64,000 bases of DNA from Inia geoffrensis (GCA_036417435.1 CM070901.1:2826001-2890000), one strand, 5' to 3'; positions 22,181 to 34,746 are shown, numbered from the stretch's first letter. The notes: generated from the letters alone by a model not told the origin. Program-made: numbers and translations.

Positions 22181-23060
22181 CTAGAGAAGTTCCTTTAGCA
22201 GTTGTTGTAGAGCTGGTTTGGTGGTGCTGAACTCTCTCAGCTTTTGCTTGTCTGGAAAGATTTTAATTTCTCCATCAAATCTGAATGAGATCCTTGCTGG
22301 GTAGAGTAATCTTGGTTGCAGGGTTTTCTCCTTCATCACTTTAAATATGTCCTGCCAGTCCCTTCTGGCTTGCAGAGTTTCTGCTGAAAGATCACCTGTT
22401 TACCTTATGGGGATTCCCTGGTGTGTTATTTGTTGTTTTTCCCTTGCTGCTTTTAATATGTTTTCTTTGTATTTAATTTTTGAGAGTTTGATTAATATGT
22501 GTCTTGGCATATTTCTCCTTGGGTTTATGCTGTATGGGACTCTCTGTGCTTCCTGGACTTAACTATTTCCTTTCCCATATTAGGGAAGTTTTCAACTATA
22601 ATCTCTTCAAATATTTTCTCAGTCCCTTTTTCTCTTCTTCTTCTGGAACCCCTATAATTCGAATGTTGGTGCATTTAATGTTGTCCCAGAGGTTCTGAGA
22701 CTGTCTTCAGTTCTTTTCATTCTTTTTTCTTTATTCTGCTCTGCAGTAGTTATTTCTACTGTTTTATCTTCCAGGTCACTTATCCGTTTTTCTGCCTCAG
22801 TTATTCTGCTATTGATCCCATCTAGAGTATTTTTCATTTCATTTATTGTGTTGTTCATCATTGTTTGTTTCATCTTTAGTTCTTCTAGATCCTTGTTAAC
22901 TGTTTCTTGCATTTTGTCTATTTCCAAGATTTTGGATCATCTTTACTATCATTATTCTGAATTCTTTTTCAGGTAGACTCCCTAATTCCTCTTCATTTGT
23001 TAGGTCTGGTTCGTTTTTATCTTGCTCCTTCATCTGCTGTGTGTTTTTCTGTCTTTTCAT
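22181..23060 (-). pseudogene. Outer L1 ORF1, decayed
   Basis: The region between the ORF1 start (ATG at 23060, sense AAAATGAAAAGACAGAAAAA) and the stop at 22181 is about 880 bp, versus 906 in the intact right copy. The longest coding piece (22652-22927) covers the coiled coil. Small deletions break the frame several times. It lies 55 bp upstream of the ORF2 start, as in the young copies. Confidence 0.88.
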
Positions 23061-25253
23061 TTTGCTTATCTTACTGTTTGGGGCCTCCTTTTTGCAGGCT
23101 GAAGGTTCGTAGTTCCTGTTGTTTTTTGTGACTGTCCCCTGTGGCTAAGGTTGGTTCAGTGGGTTGTGTAGGCTTCCTGGTGGAGGGAACTAGTGCCTGT
23201 GTTCTGGTGGATGGGGCTGGATCTTGTCTTTCTGGTGGTCAGGTCCACGTCTGTTGGTGTGTTTTGGGGTGTCTGTAGACTTACTATGATTTGGGGCAGC
23301 CTCTCTGCTAATGGGTGGGGTTGTGTTCCTGTCTTGCTAGTTGATTGGCACAGGATGTCCAGCACTGTAGCTTGCTAGTCACTGAATGAAGCTGGGTGCC
23401 GGCATTGAGATGGAGATCTCTGGGTGATTTTCGCTGTTTGATATTATGTGAAGCTGGGAGGCCTCTTGTGGACTAGTGTCCTGAAGTTGGCTATCCCACC
23501 TCAGAGGCACAGCAGTAACTCCTGGCTGCAGCACCAAGAGCCTTTCATCCACACGGCTCAGAAGAAAAGGGAGAAAAAGTAGAAAGAAAAAAATTAGTAG
23601 AATTAGAAAGAAAGAAAGAAAGGAGGGAGGGAGGGAGGGAGGAAGGAAGGAGGGAAGGAAGGAAAAAAAGAAAGAAGATAAAGTACAATAAAATAAAGTA
23701 AGATAACATATAATAAAGTTATTAAAATAAAAAAATAATTATTAAGGGAAAAAAAACGGATGGATAGAACCCTGGAACAAATGGTGTAAACCGAGCTATA
23801 CAGACAAAATCTCACACAGAAGCATACACATACACACTCAGAAAAAGAGGAAAAGAGGAAAAAAATCATAAATCTTGCTCTCAAAGTCCACCTCCTCAAT
23901 TTGGGATGATTTTTTGTCTAAAGGAGGGAAGGAGGGAAAGAAAGAATGAAGATAAAGTAAAATAAAATAAGGTTATTAAAATAAAAATTATTAAGAAAAA
24001 AGACGGACGGATAGAACCCTCAGACAAATGGTGGAATCAAAGCTATACAGACAGAATCTCACACAGAAGCATACACATACACATAAAAAGAAAAGGGGAA
24101 AGAAAAATAAATCTTGCTCTCAAAGTCTACCTCCTTAATTTGGGATGGTTCGTTGTCTATTCAGGTATTCCACAGATGCAGGGTACATTAAGTTGATTGT
24201 GGAGCTTTAATCGGCTGCTTCTGTGGCTGCTGGGATAGGTTTCTGTTTCTCTTCTTTGTTCTCACAGCTCCAAGGGACTCAGCTTTGGATTTGGCCCTGC
24301 CTGTCTTTGTAGGTCACCGGAGGGCGTCTGTTCTTTGCTCAGACAGGACGGCGTTAAAGGAGCCACTGATTCGGAGGCTCAGGCCGGCATGATGTCGCAC
24401 CAGACTGAGGCGCACTGTGCGTTTCCCCGGGGAAGTTGTCCCTGGATCCCGGGACCCTGGCAGTGGCGGGCTGCACAGGCTCCCCGGAATGGGGGTGTGG
24501 ATAGTGACCTGTGCTCACACACAGGCTTCTTGGTGGCGGCAGCAGCAGCCTTAGCATCTTATGTCCGTCTCTGGGGTCCACGCTTTTAACCATGGCTCAC
24601 GCCCGTCTCTTCAGCTCCTTTAAGCAGTGTTCTTAATCCCCTCTCCTCGCGGAGCAGGAAACAAAGAGGGAAGAAAAAGTCTCTTGCCTCTTCGGCAGGT
24701 CCAGACTTTTCCCCGGACTCCCTCCCAGCCAGCCGTGGCGCACTAACTGCCTGCAGGCTGTGTTCACGCCGCCAACCCCAGTCCTCTCCCTATGCTCTGG
24801 CGGAAGCCCCGCCTGCTCCAGCAGGGGAGCAGACAAACCTCTCGGGCTGTTGAGTGCCAGTTGGCCCTGATCCTCTGTGCTGGAATCTCTCCGCTTTGCC
24901 CCCCGCATCCCTGTTGCTGTGCTCTCCTCCGCGTCTCTGAAGCTCCCCACCCCTGCCACCTGCAGTCTCCGCCCTTGAAGGGGCTTCCTAGTGTGTGGAC
25001 ACTTTTCCTCCTTCACAGCTCCCTCCCGCTGGTGCAGGACCCATCCCTAGCCTTTTGTCTCTGTTTATTCTTTTTTCTCTTGCCCTACCCAGGTACGTGG
25101 GGGGTTTCTTGCCTTTTGGGAGGTCTGAGGTCTTCTGCCAGCATTCAGTAGGTGTTCTGTGGGAGTTGTTCCACGTGTAGATGTATTTCTGGTGTATCTG
25201 TGGGGAGGAAGGTGATCTCCACGTCTTACTCTTCCGCCATCTTCCCGGAAGTC
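23061..25253 (-). promoter_or_regulatory. 5'UTR of outer L1
   Basis: A complete leader of about 2.2 kb with the same architecture as the young L1s: AAGATGGCGG at 25234-25243, a GC-rich part (25220-24300), two ~160-bp units (24155-24003 and 23911-23756) and a polypurine stretch (about 23605-23665). Many CpG positions have decayed to TG/CA compared with the young copies, which fits greater age. Confidence 0.85.
23605..23665 (+). repeat. GAAA/GGGA polypurine microsatellite of outer L1
   Basis: The run of aaag and aggg units is in the position matching 11695-11832 of the young L1, but it is shorter and differs in pattern. This shows how fast the tract normally changes. Confidence 0.8.
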
Positions 25254-25270
25254 CAGGGGTTCATAGTCTT
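25254..25270. repeat. Outer L1 target-site duplication, copy 2
   Basis: CAGGGGTTCATAGTCTT, identical to 5244-5260, directly after the 5' end of the outer L1. Confidence 0.93.
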
Positions 25271-25889
25271 AAACAAATGTCCTGTGAACTTGGCCCTGCC
25301 TACCTCTGGCTCATTTGCCACTCTGCCTGAATCCTGTTCTCAGCCTTATTTAATTAATGACCACAGTTCTCTAAATGTGCCCTACCCTCTCACCTTCATG
25401 GGGAGACTGCCTGATACCTCCATCCTTGTCTGGCTCGGGGGTTCCCATTCTGTGTTCCCTTGGCACCCCATAATGGCTTCTTTCACAGCATTACCAGGCT
25501 GTGTGGGAGGTCTCCCCATCCACACAGTCAACAGGAACTGGGCTAGTTAATGCTTGCAGTAGCCAGTTACGTACCATATAACAATGGTGTGTTATTCTAT
25601 TCTGATTATTAACATTTAAGCAATGATGGTTTGATTCTCTCCTTAAGAAAAAGGTCCACGTGTTTGAAAATTGTTATGAGCCATCCCTTTGCTGGGGGAA
25701 TTCATCTTCCCTTGTGGGCCTCACTTTGTCCTCACTTTGCCTTTTCCCACAGAGCTTGTGTCCTTACCCCATAGTAGTCTTAATTGTTCTCCTCTGGTCT
25801 CCTTCTTCCTAATCATTTATGTTTCTCTCCTATTTAGGATTTTCCACCCTGGATCAAGTTTTCTGGGCATATAATTAGTTGACAATTAA
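25271..25889 (+). repeat. Possible L2 continuation, then unassigned DNA
   Basis: 25310-25530 has phrases like the L2 3' region and may continue the fossil at 4770-5240. From 25530 to 25889 I recognise nothing. No gene is evident. Confidence 0.35.
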
Positions 25890-26060
25890 ACTGGTTCAGG
25901 GGTCAAACAAATGTGCTTTCAAATTCTAACTCTGCTGTGGTGAAATGTGGAAAGTTACCAACCCTTCTCAACCTCAGAGTTTTCATATATAAACTGGGAT
26001 GGTAAAAGACTATCTTACAGAATTTTTGTGATATTAAAAATACACTCCATGGAAAACACC
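25890..26060 (+). repeat. MIR SINE fossil
   Basis: 'gctttcaaattctaactctg', a decayed 'gtgaccttgggca' part, 'cttctcaacctcagagtttt' and 'ataaactgggatggtaa' follow the MIR order. Confidence 0.7.
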
Positions 26061-26098
26061 ACAGTAGCCAGGACTTGTGAGGAAATCTAAGTCTGCTT

Positions 26099-26118
26099 AC
26101 CCATCCATCCATCCATCC
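26099..26118 (+). repeat. Short (ATCC)n microsatellite
   Basis: About five ccat/atcc units. Confidence 0.85.
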
Positions 26119-26789
26119 AATAATGCTTTTTTACTCAGCTCCTAGTTTTTAACCACAGTCACCATTATAAAGATCATAGAGCTTTTTTTTTTTTTTAATG
26201 CCTTACGCTTGGAGACAGATGGCACCAACAGAACTGGCCATCACAAAGACTCATATCAGAGACTTTTCAATCACTGAGCACATGAATAAATTATCAGCAC
26301 ATTCAGCGTCCTCCTGCACTCTCAGCAGAGACCTCGTCTCCTGCTTCCCAGAGAAAATAATGCCATCAGACAGGCACTTGCTCAGCCTCACTCCCCAAAC
26401 CCCAAGCCTGTGCTGAGAGATTGTGTCTCCAGTCTCCCTTTGGCCTCCTCAGAAACGTCTGCATCTGTTAACCTGCAGGCTTTCTCTGCTGACTTTAACC
26501 ACTCACCCTACTAAATTCTCCCATCAGTTGGAACTGTCACTTGGCTCTGCAGTATGAGTCCTCATCCTGTGGCTGATGTAGACCAATAGCGCTTGGTATA
26601 TGGTATGAAGAAATAAATCAGAATCCCCATTCACTGGAGATTGACCTTCTCCACAAAGATGGCCCAACTACTGCTGATTTTCCGTGTCTGTGAGGCTCTA
26701 CTACCTTTGTGTGACCACATCAACCTAAATTAAACCCTCCAAAAGCTCCCTGTTTCATTTCAGAGTAAACACAAACACCGTTACGGTGG
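26119..26789. other. No gene recognised
   Basis: Unassigned DNA with a T-run near 26181. The open frame at 26198-26416 shows no known domain and no supporting splice or start signals. Confidence 0.45.
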
Positions 26790-27195
26790 CCTAGGAGGCC
26801 ATACAAAGAAGCGCCCGCCCTCAGAGTACCCGTGCTTGCTCTTTCTTCTCCCTGGAATGATCTTCCCCCAAATACCTGCTCAGCTACCTCCTCACCTCCT
26901 CTTCATTCTTGCTTCACTGTAATGTCATCATCTCAGAAAGGTCCACCACCACCATCAGCACTCTCCCTATCCCTCTTTCCTGCTTTTTTTCCATCATAAT
27001 ATTTATTGACCACTATCTAACCTATCTCTTTTATTGATTTATTTATTTATTGTCTGGCACACAAATGTACAAACATAAGCTTTATAGACAGTTATTTTTT
27101 CCCACTTTATTCCTTGCTTTATCTCCAGTATTTAGAATACCTGACACAGAGTTGGTGCTCAGTATACATTTGTTGAAGGAAGGAATAACCCTGCA
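26790..27195 (+). repeat. L2 LINE 3'-end fossil
   Basis: The phrases 'ctccctggaatgatcttccc', 'gctcagctacctcctcacct', 'aatatttattgaccactatc' and, at the end, 'gttggtgctcagtatacatt' followed by 'tgttgaaggaaggaat' match the layout of the L2 3' end. It is interrupted by AT-rich sequence near 27030. Confidence 0.7.
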
Positions 27196-27204
27196 ATTGT
27201 CTGT

Positions 27205-27340
27205 GTATTACCTTAGTGACGCATTTTACAAATATTTATTGTGAACTTTCTGTGCGCAAAGCACAGTTCTAAGAGCTGAGAAAGAGTAAGGAACACAAAG
27301 AGCAAAGGACAAAGTCTCTGACTTTATGAAAATCTACATT
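27205..27340 (+). repeat. MIR/L2-type fossil
   Basis: 'aaatatttattgtgaacttt', 'ctgtgcgcaaagcacagttc' and 'taagagctgagaaag' resemble the widely dispersed 'ttattgagcacctactatgtgccaggcac' motif. Confidence 0.55.
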
Positions 27341-28583
27341 ATTTTTGGTTATACATTATTTTTTCTCTCTGTACAAATAGTAAGATTTCTGAAAGAAACC
27401 ATGACTTTTGTACAGCCACAAAGCGCCTTGATGAGAATAAGACATTCAGAATTGTTGCACTAACTGATCGATTTATATGTCTGGAAGAAAATCATAAATT
27501 TCATGACTATATAAGATCTTTTGGTTCCAAAATCCTTAACTGTAGAAATGTGAAAATATCAGTGAATAGATTTTGGGGGCTGGAGGAGAACTTGGAGATT
27601 AGTTAGGAGGCTACTGCAGTTGCCCAGGTTGGGAAGACAATTGTTTGAAAGCAGATCCCATGACAAGATTAAATATGCAAGTATTTTATGAGGAAAATGC
27701 TGTGTAAGAGAAAATAGGGAGGGAGTCTGTCCAACCACAATGCAAATCTGACCCCAGTTAAAGGAGAGAGGGAAGGGTGGTTGGTGAAAGTGCCCTAAAT
27801 TGCCATACAGTTTAATAAAAGTTCAGCAAGGCCGTCAAGAAGATCTCAAGCTAAAGCCAGCTCTCAGAGTTTTATTCTCAGGAATGGGCCTGACAGTGTA
27901 TATGCAGCACTTAACATTTGCTGGGAGCAGCGTGTGGAAATCATGGATGCAGAATAAACCTGTACAGACATCTAAGATTTGGTAGCAAAGTTATGCCTTT
28001 CTTTGGAGATAATTATTCTACTTTTTAAAGATACAGTTTCTGACTTGCTACTGGATCCTACTGAAGACTGAACCCTTGATCACAGGTCAACGAGCTACCC
28101 TGCAGTATGAGCTGCCCATCACCAAAGCCATAAAGTTGTGTGTGCATCACTGAACTTCTTCATTAAGAAGTGGTTCATATGAAATCATGTATGAGAAGAT
28201 ACTGAAAGCACAAGCAAGTTACTGAGAGAGTAGCCCAGGTTTTCTTCTCTTTTTCAACCTACACCTATGACCTCCAGGGGAATTTGCTATAACCAGTTGA
28301 CAGAGTAAAAAAGTCAGATTTAGTTTATAGATAGCTCTGCATGATATGTTGGCACTACCCAAACTGAACAGCTGGAGCACTACAGCTCCAACCAGGAGTA
28401 ACTCTTAAGGACAACTGTGAAGATAAATCCTACCAGTGGGCAGAATTTCAAGCAATACAAATATTTGTTCATTTTCCTGTAGGAAAAGGTGGCCAGAGGT
28501 ACAGATCTATGCTGATTTATGTCCAGTGGCTAAAAGTTTGGCTGGGTGGTCAAGAATTTGGAAAGAGCATAATTTGAAAATGG
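27341..28583. other. No gene recognised
   Basis: Unassigned DNA. Around 27570-27640 the phrase 'taggaggctactgcagttgc' resembles an old dispersed repeat whose family I cannot name. No exon or RNA gene was seen. Confidence 0.4.
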
Positions 28584-28935
28584 GTGGCAGTGGTGTCTGG
28601 CATATCCTTACAATTGAGTACTTCTCAGAAATACAAAAAGAACTGCTGACCCATGCAACAACATGGATGAATCCCAGAATCATTATGCTAAGGAAATCAT
28701 GTGGAATCAAAAAGAAACATACTATGTGATTCCAGTTTTGGGACATTATGGAAAAGGCAAATTGACAGAAAACTGGTCAATTGTCACCAGATGCTGGTGG
28801 AAAGAAGAGGTAACTACAAAAAACACATGGAGAAAATTTTGGGAGGAACTATTGTAGGTCTTGATTATGGTGGAAATTACACAATTATATGTGCTTGTCA
28901 AAAATTATGGAGCTGTACAATAAAATGTGTGAATT
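28584..28935 (+). mobile_element. Old L1 3' fragment
   Basis: Codes a decayed ORF2 C-terminus (an 'ILTIEYFSEIQK'-like segment) followed by 3'UTR-like sequence with 'acatggatgaatcccagaa'. Plus strand, heavily diverged. Confidence 0.75.
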
Positions 28936-30089
28936 TTACTGTGAAATGAATTTTAGTGAATGGAAGAAAAGACAAGTGGATGACAAGGTCTGTTTTACAA
29001 AGATTATCATAAAAGGGGATATTCTATAAGAGAAGTATCAATTCATCAAGAAGATATAGCAATCTTTATGTATACAAGGCTAATAACAGTTTCAACACAC
29101 ATGAAACAAAAACTAATAAAACTAAATAAGAAAATTTAAAAATCCACAATTATGGTAGAAAATTTCCGTATTCCTCTGTCAGTAATAGTTACGAGAAGTT
29201 GGCAAAAAAATCTGTTAAGTGTATACAAAAAATTGACCAACCACTATCAACCAAACTTATCTAATTGAGATTTACACAATTCTGCCTCCAAAATGACAGG
29301 ATATATATTCTTTTCAAGTACACCTGGAATAGTCACAAAATAGACCAAATTCTGGACCATGAGTTTTTAAAATAACTGAAATCATTGAGTTTATCCTAAG
29401 ACCACAATGGAAATAAACTAGAAACTAATGGTAGAATGTTACTTGGAAAATCACTAAATAATTGAAAATTAAGCAACACATCAAAATAAACCATAGATCA
29501 AAATATTTAGAAATCACAGTGAAAATTAGAAAATATTTTGGACTGAGTGAAATAAAGAAACTACACATAAAATTTTGTGGAATGCAGCCAAAGCAGTTCT
29601 TAGAGGAAAATCTATAAGCTTGAATGCTTAAAATCAATGATATAAGTTTCTACCTTGAGAAACTAGAAAAGTAGGATCAAATAAACTTAAGAATATGGAA
29701 AGAAAAAAGAAAAAAATTAAAACAAATAGGAAACAGAAAAAATAACTGAAAAAAAATCAATGAAAACAAAAACTAGTTCTTTAATGAGATCAATAATGTT
29801 AATAAACCTCTAGTCAGACTGGTCAGAAAAAAAGAGAAGACACAATGAACCGATATGAGTAATAAAAATGGGATATTACTACAGATCCTCCAAACTGTAA
29901 GAAGAACTGTAAATAATTTTATACCAATAAATTTGACAACTCAAATAATTGATGCATTTCTATAACAAAACACAAACTACCAAAGCTCAGTCAAGAAGGA
30001 ATAGATCATCTGAATAGCTAAATATTTATTAAGGAAATTGAATTCATAGTTAAAAATCTTCCAAAAAAGGAAACTTTAGGCTTTATTGG

Positions 30090-30280
30090 TGAATTTACAA
30101 CATTTTTATTTTTTAAAATTTATTTATTTTTAAAATTTATTTTATTTTACTTATTTATCTTTCCGCTGTGCCACATGGCATGTGGGATCCTAGTTCCCCA
30201 ACCAGGGATTGAACCTGTGCCCCCTGCATTGGAAGGGTGGAGTCTTAACCACTGGACCTCCAGGGAAGTCCTGAATTTAC
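30090..30280 (-). mobile_element. Short CHR-type SINE with 9-bp TSD
   Basis: Minus-strand head GGACTTCCCTGGAGG (reverse complement near 30258-30271), internal 'ccccctgcattggaagggtg', and an AT-rich tail at about 30100-30160. TGAATTTAC at 30090-30098 and 30272-30280 is the TSD. Confidence 0.82.
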
Positions 30281-30484
30281 TGTGTTTTTAAAGATGAAAT
30301 GATGCCATTTTTACACAAATGCTTGCAGAAAATCAAAGAAGGCTAGTATTACCCTAATACAAAAACTAGATAGACATTACAAGAAAGGAAATTACAAATA
30401 TTTCTCATGAATACAAATGCAAATATCTTTAACAAAACTTTATCACATCCAACAATATCTAAAATACCTAAATTATAATAAAGA

Positions 30485-30883
30485 CTGTGATGATTACTGT
30501 GATGCATCAGCTTGACTGGGCCAGAGTATGCTCATATATCTGGTTAAATATCATTTCTGGGTGTATTTATAAGGGTGTTTCCAGAAGAAATTAGCATTTG
30601 AACTGAGTAAAGCTATCACCTTTCCCAGTATATGGGAGCATTAGCCATGCACTGAGGGCACAAACAGAACAAAGAATGTGGAGGAAATTTGGAAGGCTGA
30701 ATTCTCTCTCTGCCTGACTAGTTGAGCTGAAACATCGTCTTCTCCTGCCCTTGGCTGAAACTAACTTATACCGTCTGCACTCTGATTCTCAGAACTACCA
30801 CCATCAGCTTTCCTGGGACTCCAGCTTGCAGAAGGCAGATCATGGGATTTCTCAGACTACATAATTGTGTGAGCTAATTTCTT

Positions 30884-30925
<42 letters not shown>

Positions 30926-30990
30926 TTTTATTGTTCTATATGTCTTTTATTGATTCTGTTTTTCTGGAGAACCCTAATGATCAGGTAGAG
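30485..30990 (+). repeat. Ancient interspersed repeat, family not assigned
   Basis: It reads 'gatgcatcagcttgactggg' at the start and ends with 'gattctgtttttctggagaa' and 'ccctaatga'. This is a pattern I recognise from an old mammalian dispersed repeat, LTR- or DNA-type, but I cannot assign it securely. It carries a (TA)n run inside. Confidence 0.5.
30887..30922 (+). repeat. (TA)n microsatellite
   Basis: About 18 uninterrupted TA units. Confidence 0.95.
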
Positions 30991-33383
30991 TTCAGTCGAA
31001 GAATGTGGGTTTAACATTTAAAAATATATGCAATTCATATTAACAGAATGTTAAAAATTAAATATGATGATCTCAAAGATGATGAAGCATTGGGAAAAAT
31101 TTACACACATTCATGATTTTAAAACACAAACACACACAAACACACGGAAGTATAGGAACAGAATTAAACTTTCTAAAGTGGTCATCTATGAAAAACCTAC
31201 AGTTAACACCACATTTAATGTTGAAAGGCTGACTGCTTTCTCCCTAATATCGGGAACAAAGCAATATGTTCTCATCACTTCTATTCAACACTGTCCTGGA
31301 AAAACTAGCTACTCCAATAAGGCAAAACAAAAAGTAAAACTGACTTTGTTCATAGACTTAGAAAATCTTGATAATTCTAAAACAAGCTACTAGATCTAAT
31401 AAGTCCATTTAGCAAGGTCTCAGAGCCCAAGGCCAATATACAAAAATTAATTGTATTTTTAGGTAGTAGCAATGGATGAATGGAAATGAAATTTAAAAAC
31501 CAGTAGCACAATAACATCAAAAATATCAAATCCTTAACAGTAAATATAACAAAGATTTATAAGAACTCTGCCCTGGAAATTATTAAAGATTATTAAGAAA
31601 ATTAAAGACCTCAATAAGTGGTAGTTTATTACTATGCTTGTGAATTAGAAGACTTAAAACTGTTAAGATGTTAGTTCTATTCAATACAACCCATGGGAAA
31701 GTCACAAGTGGTTTTCTGTTGTTGTTTATTTTTGTTTCTTTTTTTGTGAAAATACACAAGCTGTTTCTAAAATGTATATGGAAAGGCAAAGGACCTAGAA
31801 CAGCAAAATCTGCATCAAAGAAGATAACAGTAGGATAATTTACATCAGCACATATCAAGGCTTACTTACATCTATGCTGATTAAAATAACAGGACCGCCA
31901 CAAGTATAGACTGATACACTAGTGGGACAAAATGGAGAGAAACACAAACACATATACAGTGACCTGATTTATAAAAAAGGCTCCATTGCGATTCACTGAG
32001 GGAGAGGCTGCTATTTATAATAAATAGTGTTGTGCCAATTGTACATCCATGTGGAAAATAATGAACCTGATCACTACCTGAGCCACCACCCCCCCACACC
32101 AAAACACAAATAGACCCATATCTGACCTCTTTTAAAATAAAACATAGGATAATATTTTCATAACCGTGGAATGGGCAAATTTTTTTTTAAAAACAGGACA
32201 AGGAAGGAATCAAGATGGCAGAGTAGGAGGATGCAGAGCTCACCTCCCCACAAGAATACATTAAACGTACATCTACATGTGGAACAATTCTCACTGAAAA
32301 CGAACTGGAGACTGGCAGAAAGACTCCTGTACAACCGAGGCTGTAAGACAGTTACATGCTTGGTCAGGTGGGCAGGGAAGAGAAACAATCAGGAGGGGAC
32401 CTATGCCCCTGGGAGGGGACTCAGAGGAAAAGGGAGATTACACAAGTGGTGACCCTCCCTGGGCAGTGAGCAGTCAAGACACATATTGGTCCCCACAGAG
32501 CTGGGGTCCAACCAGGGAATGGAGAGCCCTCTTGGCTGGTTGGAGGGCTAGTGGGACTAACAGGAGGTCTGTGTGGGAAGCATGGATTCCACTTGTGTGG
32601 TGTGCACAGATGCATGTTTGCCCCCGAAGCAGGGAAAAGAGGGTGGAAAGGGTGGATTGAAACCACCTGGCCGTCTGACTGGTTTCCCACAACCGCTCCA
32701 CTCACATCCAAGCCTGAGCTGAACGAATTCTCCAGCAGTGTTTGTCTCGTGTTGCAGCTCCACACTGGAGTGGCGGCTGCCATGACTGAGGGGAAAGCTT
32801 GACCATGAGACGCTGTGGCAGCACAAACCCTAAGCAGCGTCTGAGCAGGGAGGGGCAGCCATTACTGGTGACGGCACAGGTGGTGTGTCAGAGGCAGACC
32901 AGATCTCTGATGGCAGACAGATCACCGCACCCGGTGCCCCGACCCTTGCTGAATACCCGCACCAGACCCTCCTGCTCTGGCTCTGGCACTGTTCCTCTCC
33001 AGAGCTGAGGATGCCGGTGCTGGGAGGGGCAAGAGCACACAATTAGAGGGAACTGAGTTAGTTAGGACCTGACCCTCAGGGTTTCTCCTGCTCCAGCAAC
33101 TTGGGACCTGACCTGCCTCCTAGAGGGCACTGATGGCCACTGAGTAGAGGAGAAGCCCTAGCTCACACCTGGATCCAGCCCTAGCCCCTCCTTCTCCAGC
33201 CCCACTCCTTACCAAGGTGATAGCTGCCAGAACACCCTGAGGAAAGATGTGACTTGTGTTCATGTCAAATCCAGCTCTCCCACCAAAGGCATTGGGCACA
33301 CACAGTCTGTATAGGGATGCTCCCACATAAGGACACCCTTAAGGAGCACCATAGGTAATAGTTTCTCCTAATTTCATAGAGAA

Positions 33384-34250
33384 AGATGAGCAAAATGAAA
33401 AGACAGAGGAATTTGTCTCAATTGAAAGAGAGAAAACCCCTAAAAAAACGAATGGAAGAAATACACAGTTTACTGGATAGAGACTTCAAAGCATTAGTAA
33501 TAATAATGCTGACTGAATCAGGAAAAGAATAGATGAACACAGAATTTTAACATGGAACCAGAAAATATAACAAAGAGCCAGCAGAACTTAAGAATACAAT
33601 AACTGAAAAGCAAAATACGCTAGAAGGAATTAACAGCAGACGAGATCACACAGAACACAGAAGTGATCTGAAAGGTAGGAGAATAGAAAACACCCAATCA
33701 AAAGGAAAAACAAATTAAACAATAATGAAAACCGTTTAAGGGAACTTTGGAATAACATCAAGTGTGCCAACATTCACATTACACGGGTCCCAGCAGGAGA
33801 AGAGAGAGAGAGACGGTGGTTGAAAATGTATTTGATAAAATTCAGGCTGAAAACTAAGCATGAAGAAGGAAACAGATATCCAGGTACAGAAGGAACAGAG
33901 GGGCCTAAACAAAATGTACCCAAACAGACCCACACCAAGACATATCACAATTATAATGGCAAAAGTTAAAGAGAGAATTCTAAAGGTAGCAAGCGTCATA
34001 TATAACAAAGAGTCATATGCAAGGAAACCCCCAGAAGGCGACCAGCTGATGTTTCTGTAGAAACTTTGTATGCCAGAAGGGGAGGAACATGATACGCTTA
34101 CAGTGCCGAATGGGGAAACCTACAATCTAGGGTACTCTACCCAGCAAGATTATCATTTTGACTTGAAGGAGAGAGAAAAAGTTACGCAGTCAAAAACTAA
34201 AAGAGTTCATCAATCCTAAACTGACCCTCAAAGAAATGTTAAAGGGTGTC
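33384..34250 (+). pseudogene. Decayed L1 ORF1 of the old L1
   Basis: Starts near ATG 33387 (ATGAGCAAAATGAAAAGACA). The frame is lost early. A readable piece (33860-34060) resembles the ORF1p RNA-binding domain: MYPNRPTPRHITIIMAKVK followed by RILKVAS. It is then decayed to 'tctacccagcaagattatca' at about 34137. Confidence 0.72.
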
Positions 34251-34524
34251 ATCTAACTGGAAAGGAAAAGGGTATAAGAAGACGTATCTATACAAAAGGA
34301 AAAATTCTAGTAGTTAAGGCAAATATATAGTAAAGGTTGAGGATCAACCACGTAAATAACCTAGTATGGGGTTTAAACACAAAATTGTAAAATCAAGAAT
34401 AACTACAATAATCAGTGAAGGCATAAAAATGAAGATGTAAAATATGACATCACAAACACAAAATGTGAACAGCAAAGTCCTACTGTATGGCACAGGGAAC
34501 CATATAAAAAAATATAAAGTGTGT

Positions 34525-34711
34525 GGCTTCCCTGGTGGCACAGTGGTTGAGAGTCTGCCTGCCGATGCGGGGGACACGGGTTCGTGCCCCAGTCTGGGAA
34601 GATCCCGCATGCCGTGGAGTGGCTGGGCCTGTGAGCCATGGCTGCTGAGCCTGCGCATCTGGAGCCTGTGCTCCACAACGGGAGAGGTCACAGCAGTGAG
34701 AGGCCCGTATA

Positions 34712-34712
<1 letters not shown>
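34525..34712 (+). mobile_element. CHR-type SINE 'A'
   Basis: Begins GGCTTCCCTGGTGGCACAGT, with an A-box-like region, a B box GGTTCGTGCCCC near 34579, and an end 'gtgagaggcccgtatacc'. Its tail has become a (CA)n(TA)n microsatellite. Confidence 0.9.

Positions 34713-34746
<34 letters not shown>

Larger units (their letters stand above)
5261..25253 (-). mobile_element. Outer full-length L1 retrotransposon, interrupted by a 12.66-kb nested block
   Basis: A full-length LINE-1 on the minus strand. Its 5' end is at 25253 (sense ACTTCCGGGAAGATGGCGG) and its 3' end with polyadenylation signal and A-rich tail is at about 5261-5300. It is split inside the 3' part of ORF2 by the block 5977-18641. The order in sense direction is 5'UTR (25253-23061), ORF1 remnant (23060-22181), ORF2 remnant (22126-18658, continuing 5966-5644) and 3'UTR (5643-5261). 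The excised element would be about 7.3 kb, the usual L1 size for this group. Many frameshifts show it is inactive and clearly older than the element nested in it. A perfect 17-bp TSD proves target-primed integration. Confidence 0.93.
29040..32195 (+). mobile_element. Ancient L1 ORF2 fossil, host of later insertions
   Basis: A very decayed L1 ORF2 on the plus strand. RT-like remnants lie around 31170-31400, with residues resembling YEKPTVNTTFN and TAFSLISGT. It is interrupted by a SINE (30099-30271) and another repeat (30485-30990). The same ancient element appears to resume at about 39240-39361 and again from 47026, after the old and young L1 insertions. Confidence 0.72.

Noticed and set aside
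32205..32290. Source of the 18018-18641 5'UTR remnant
   Set aside because: This is an older L1 5' end (AAGATGGCAGAGTAGG) that does not match the young AAGATGGCGGAAGAG leader found in the remnant.
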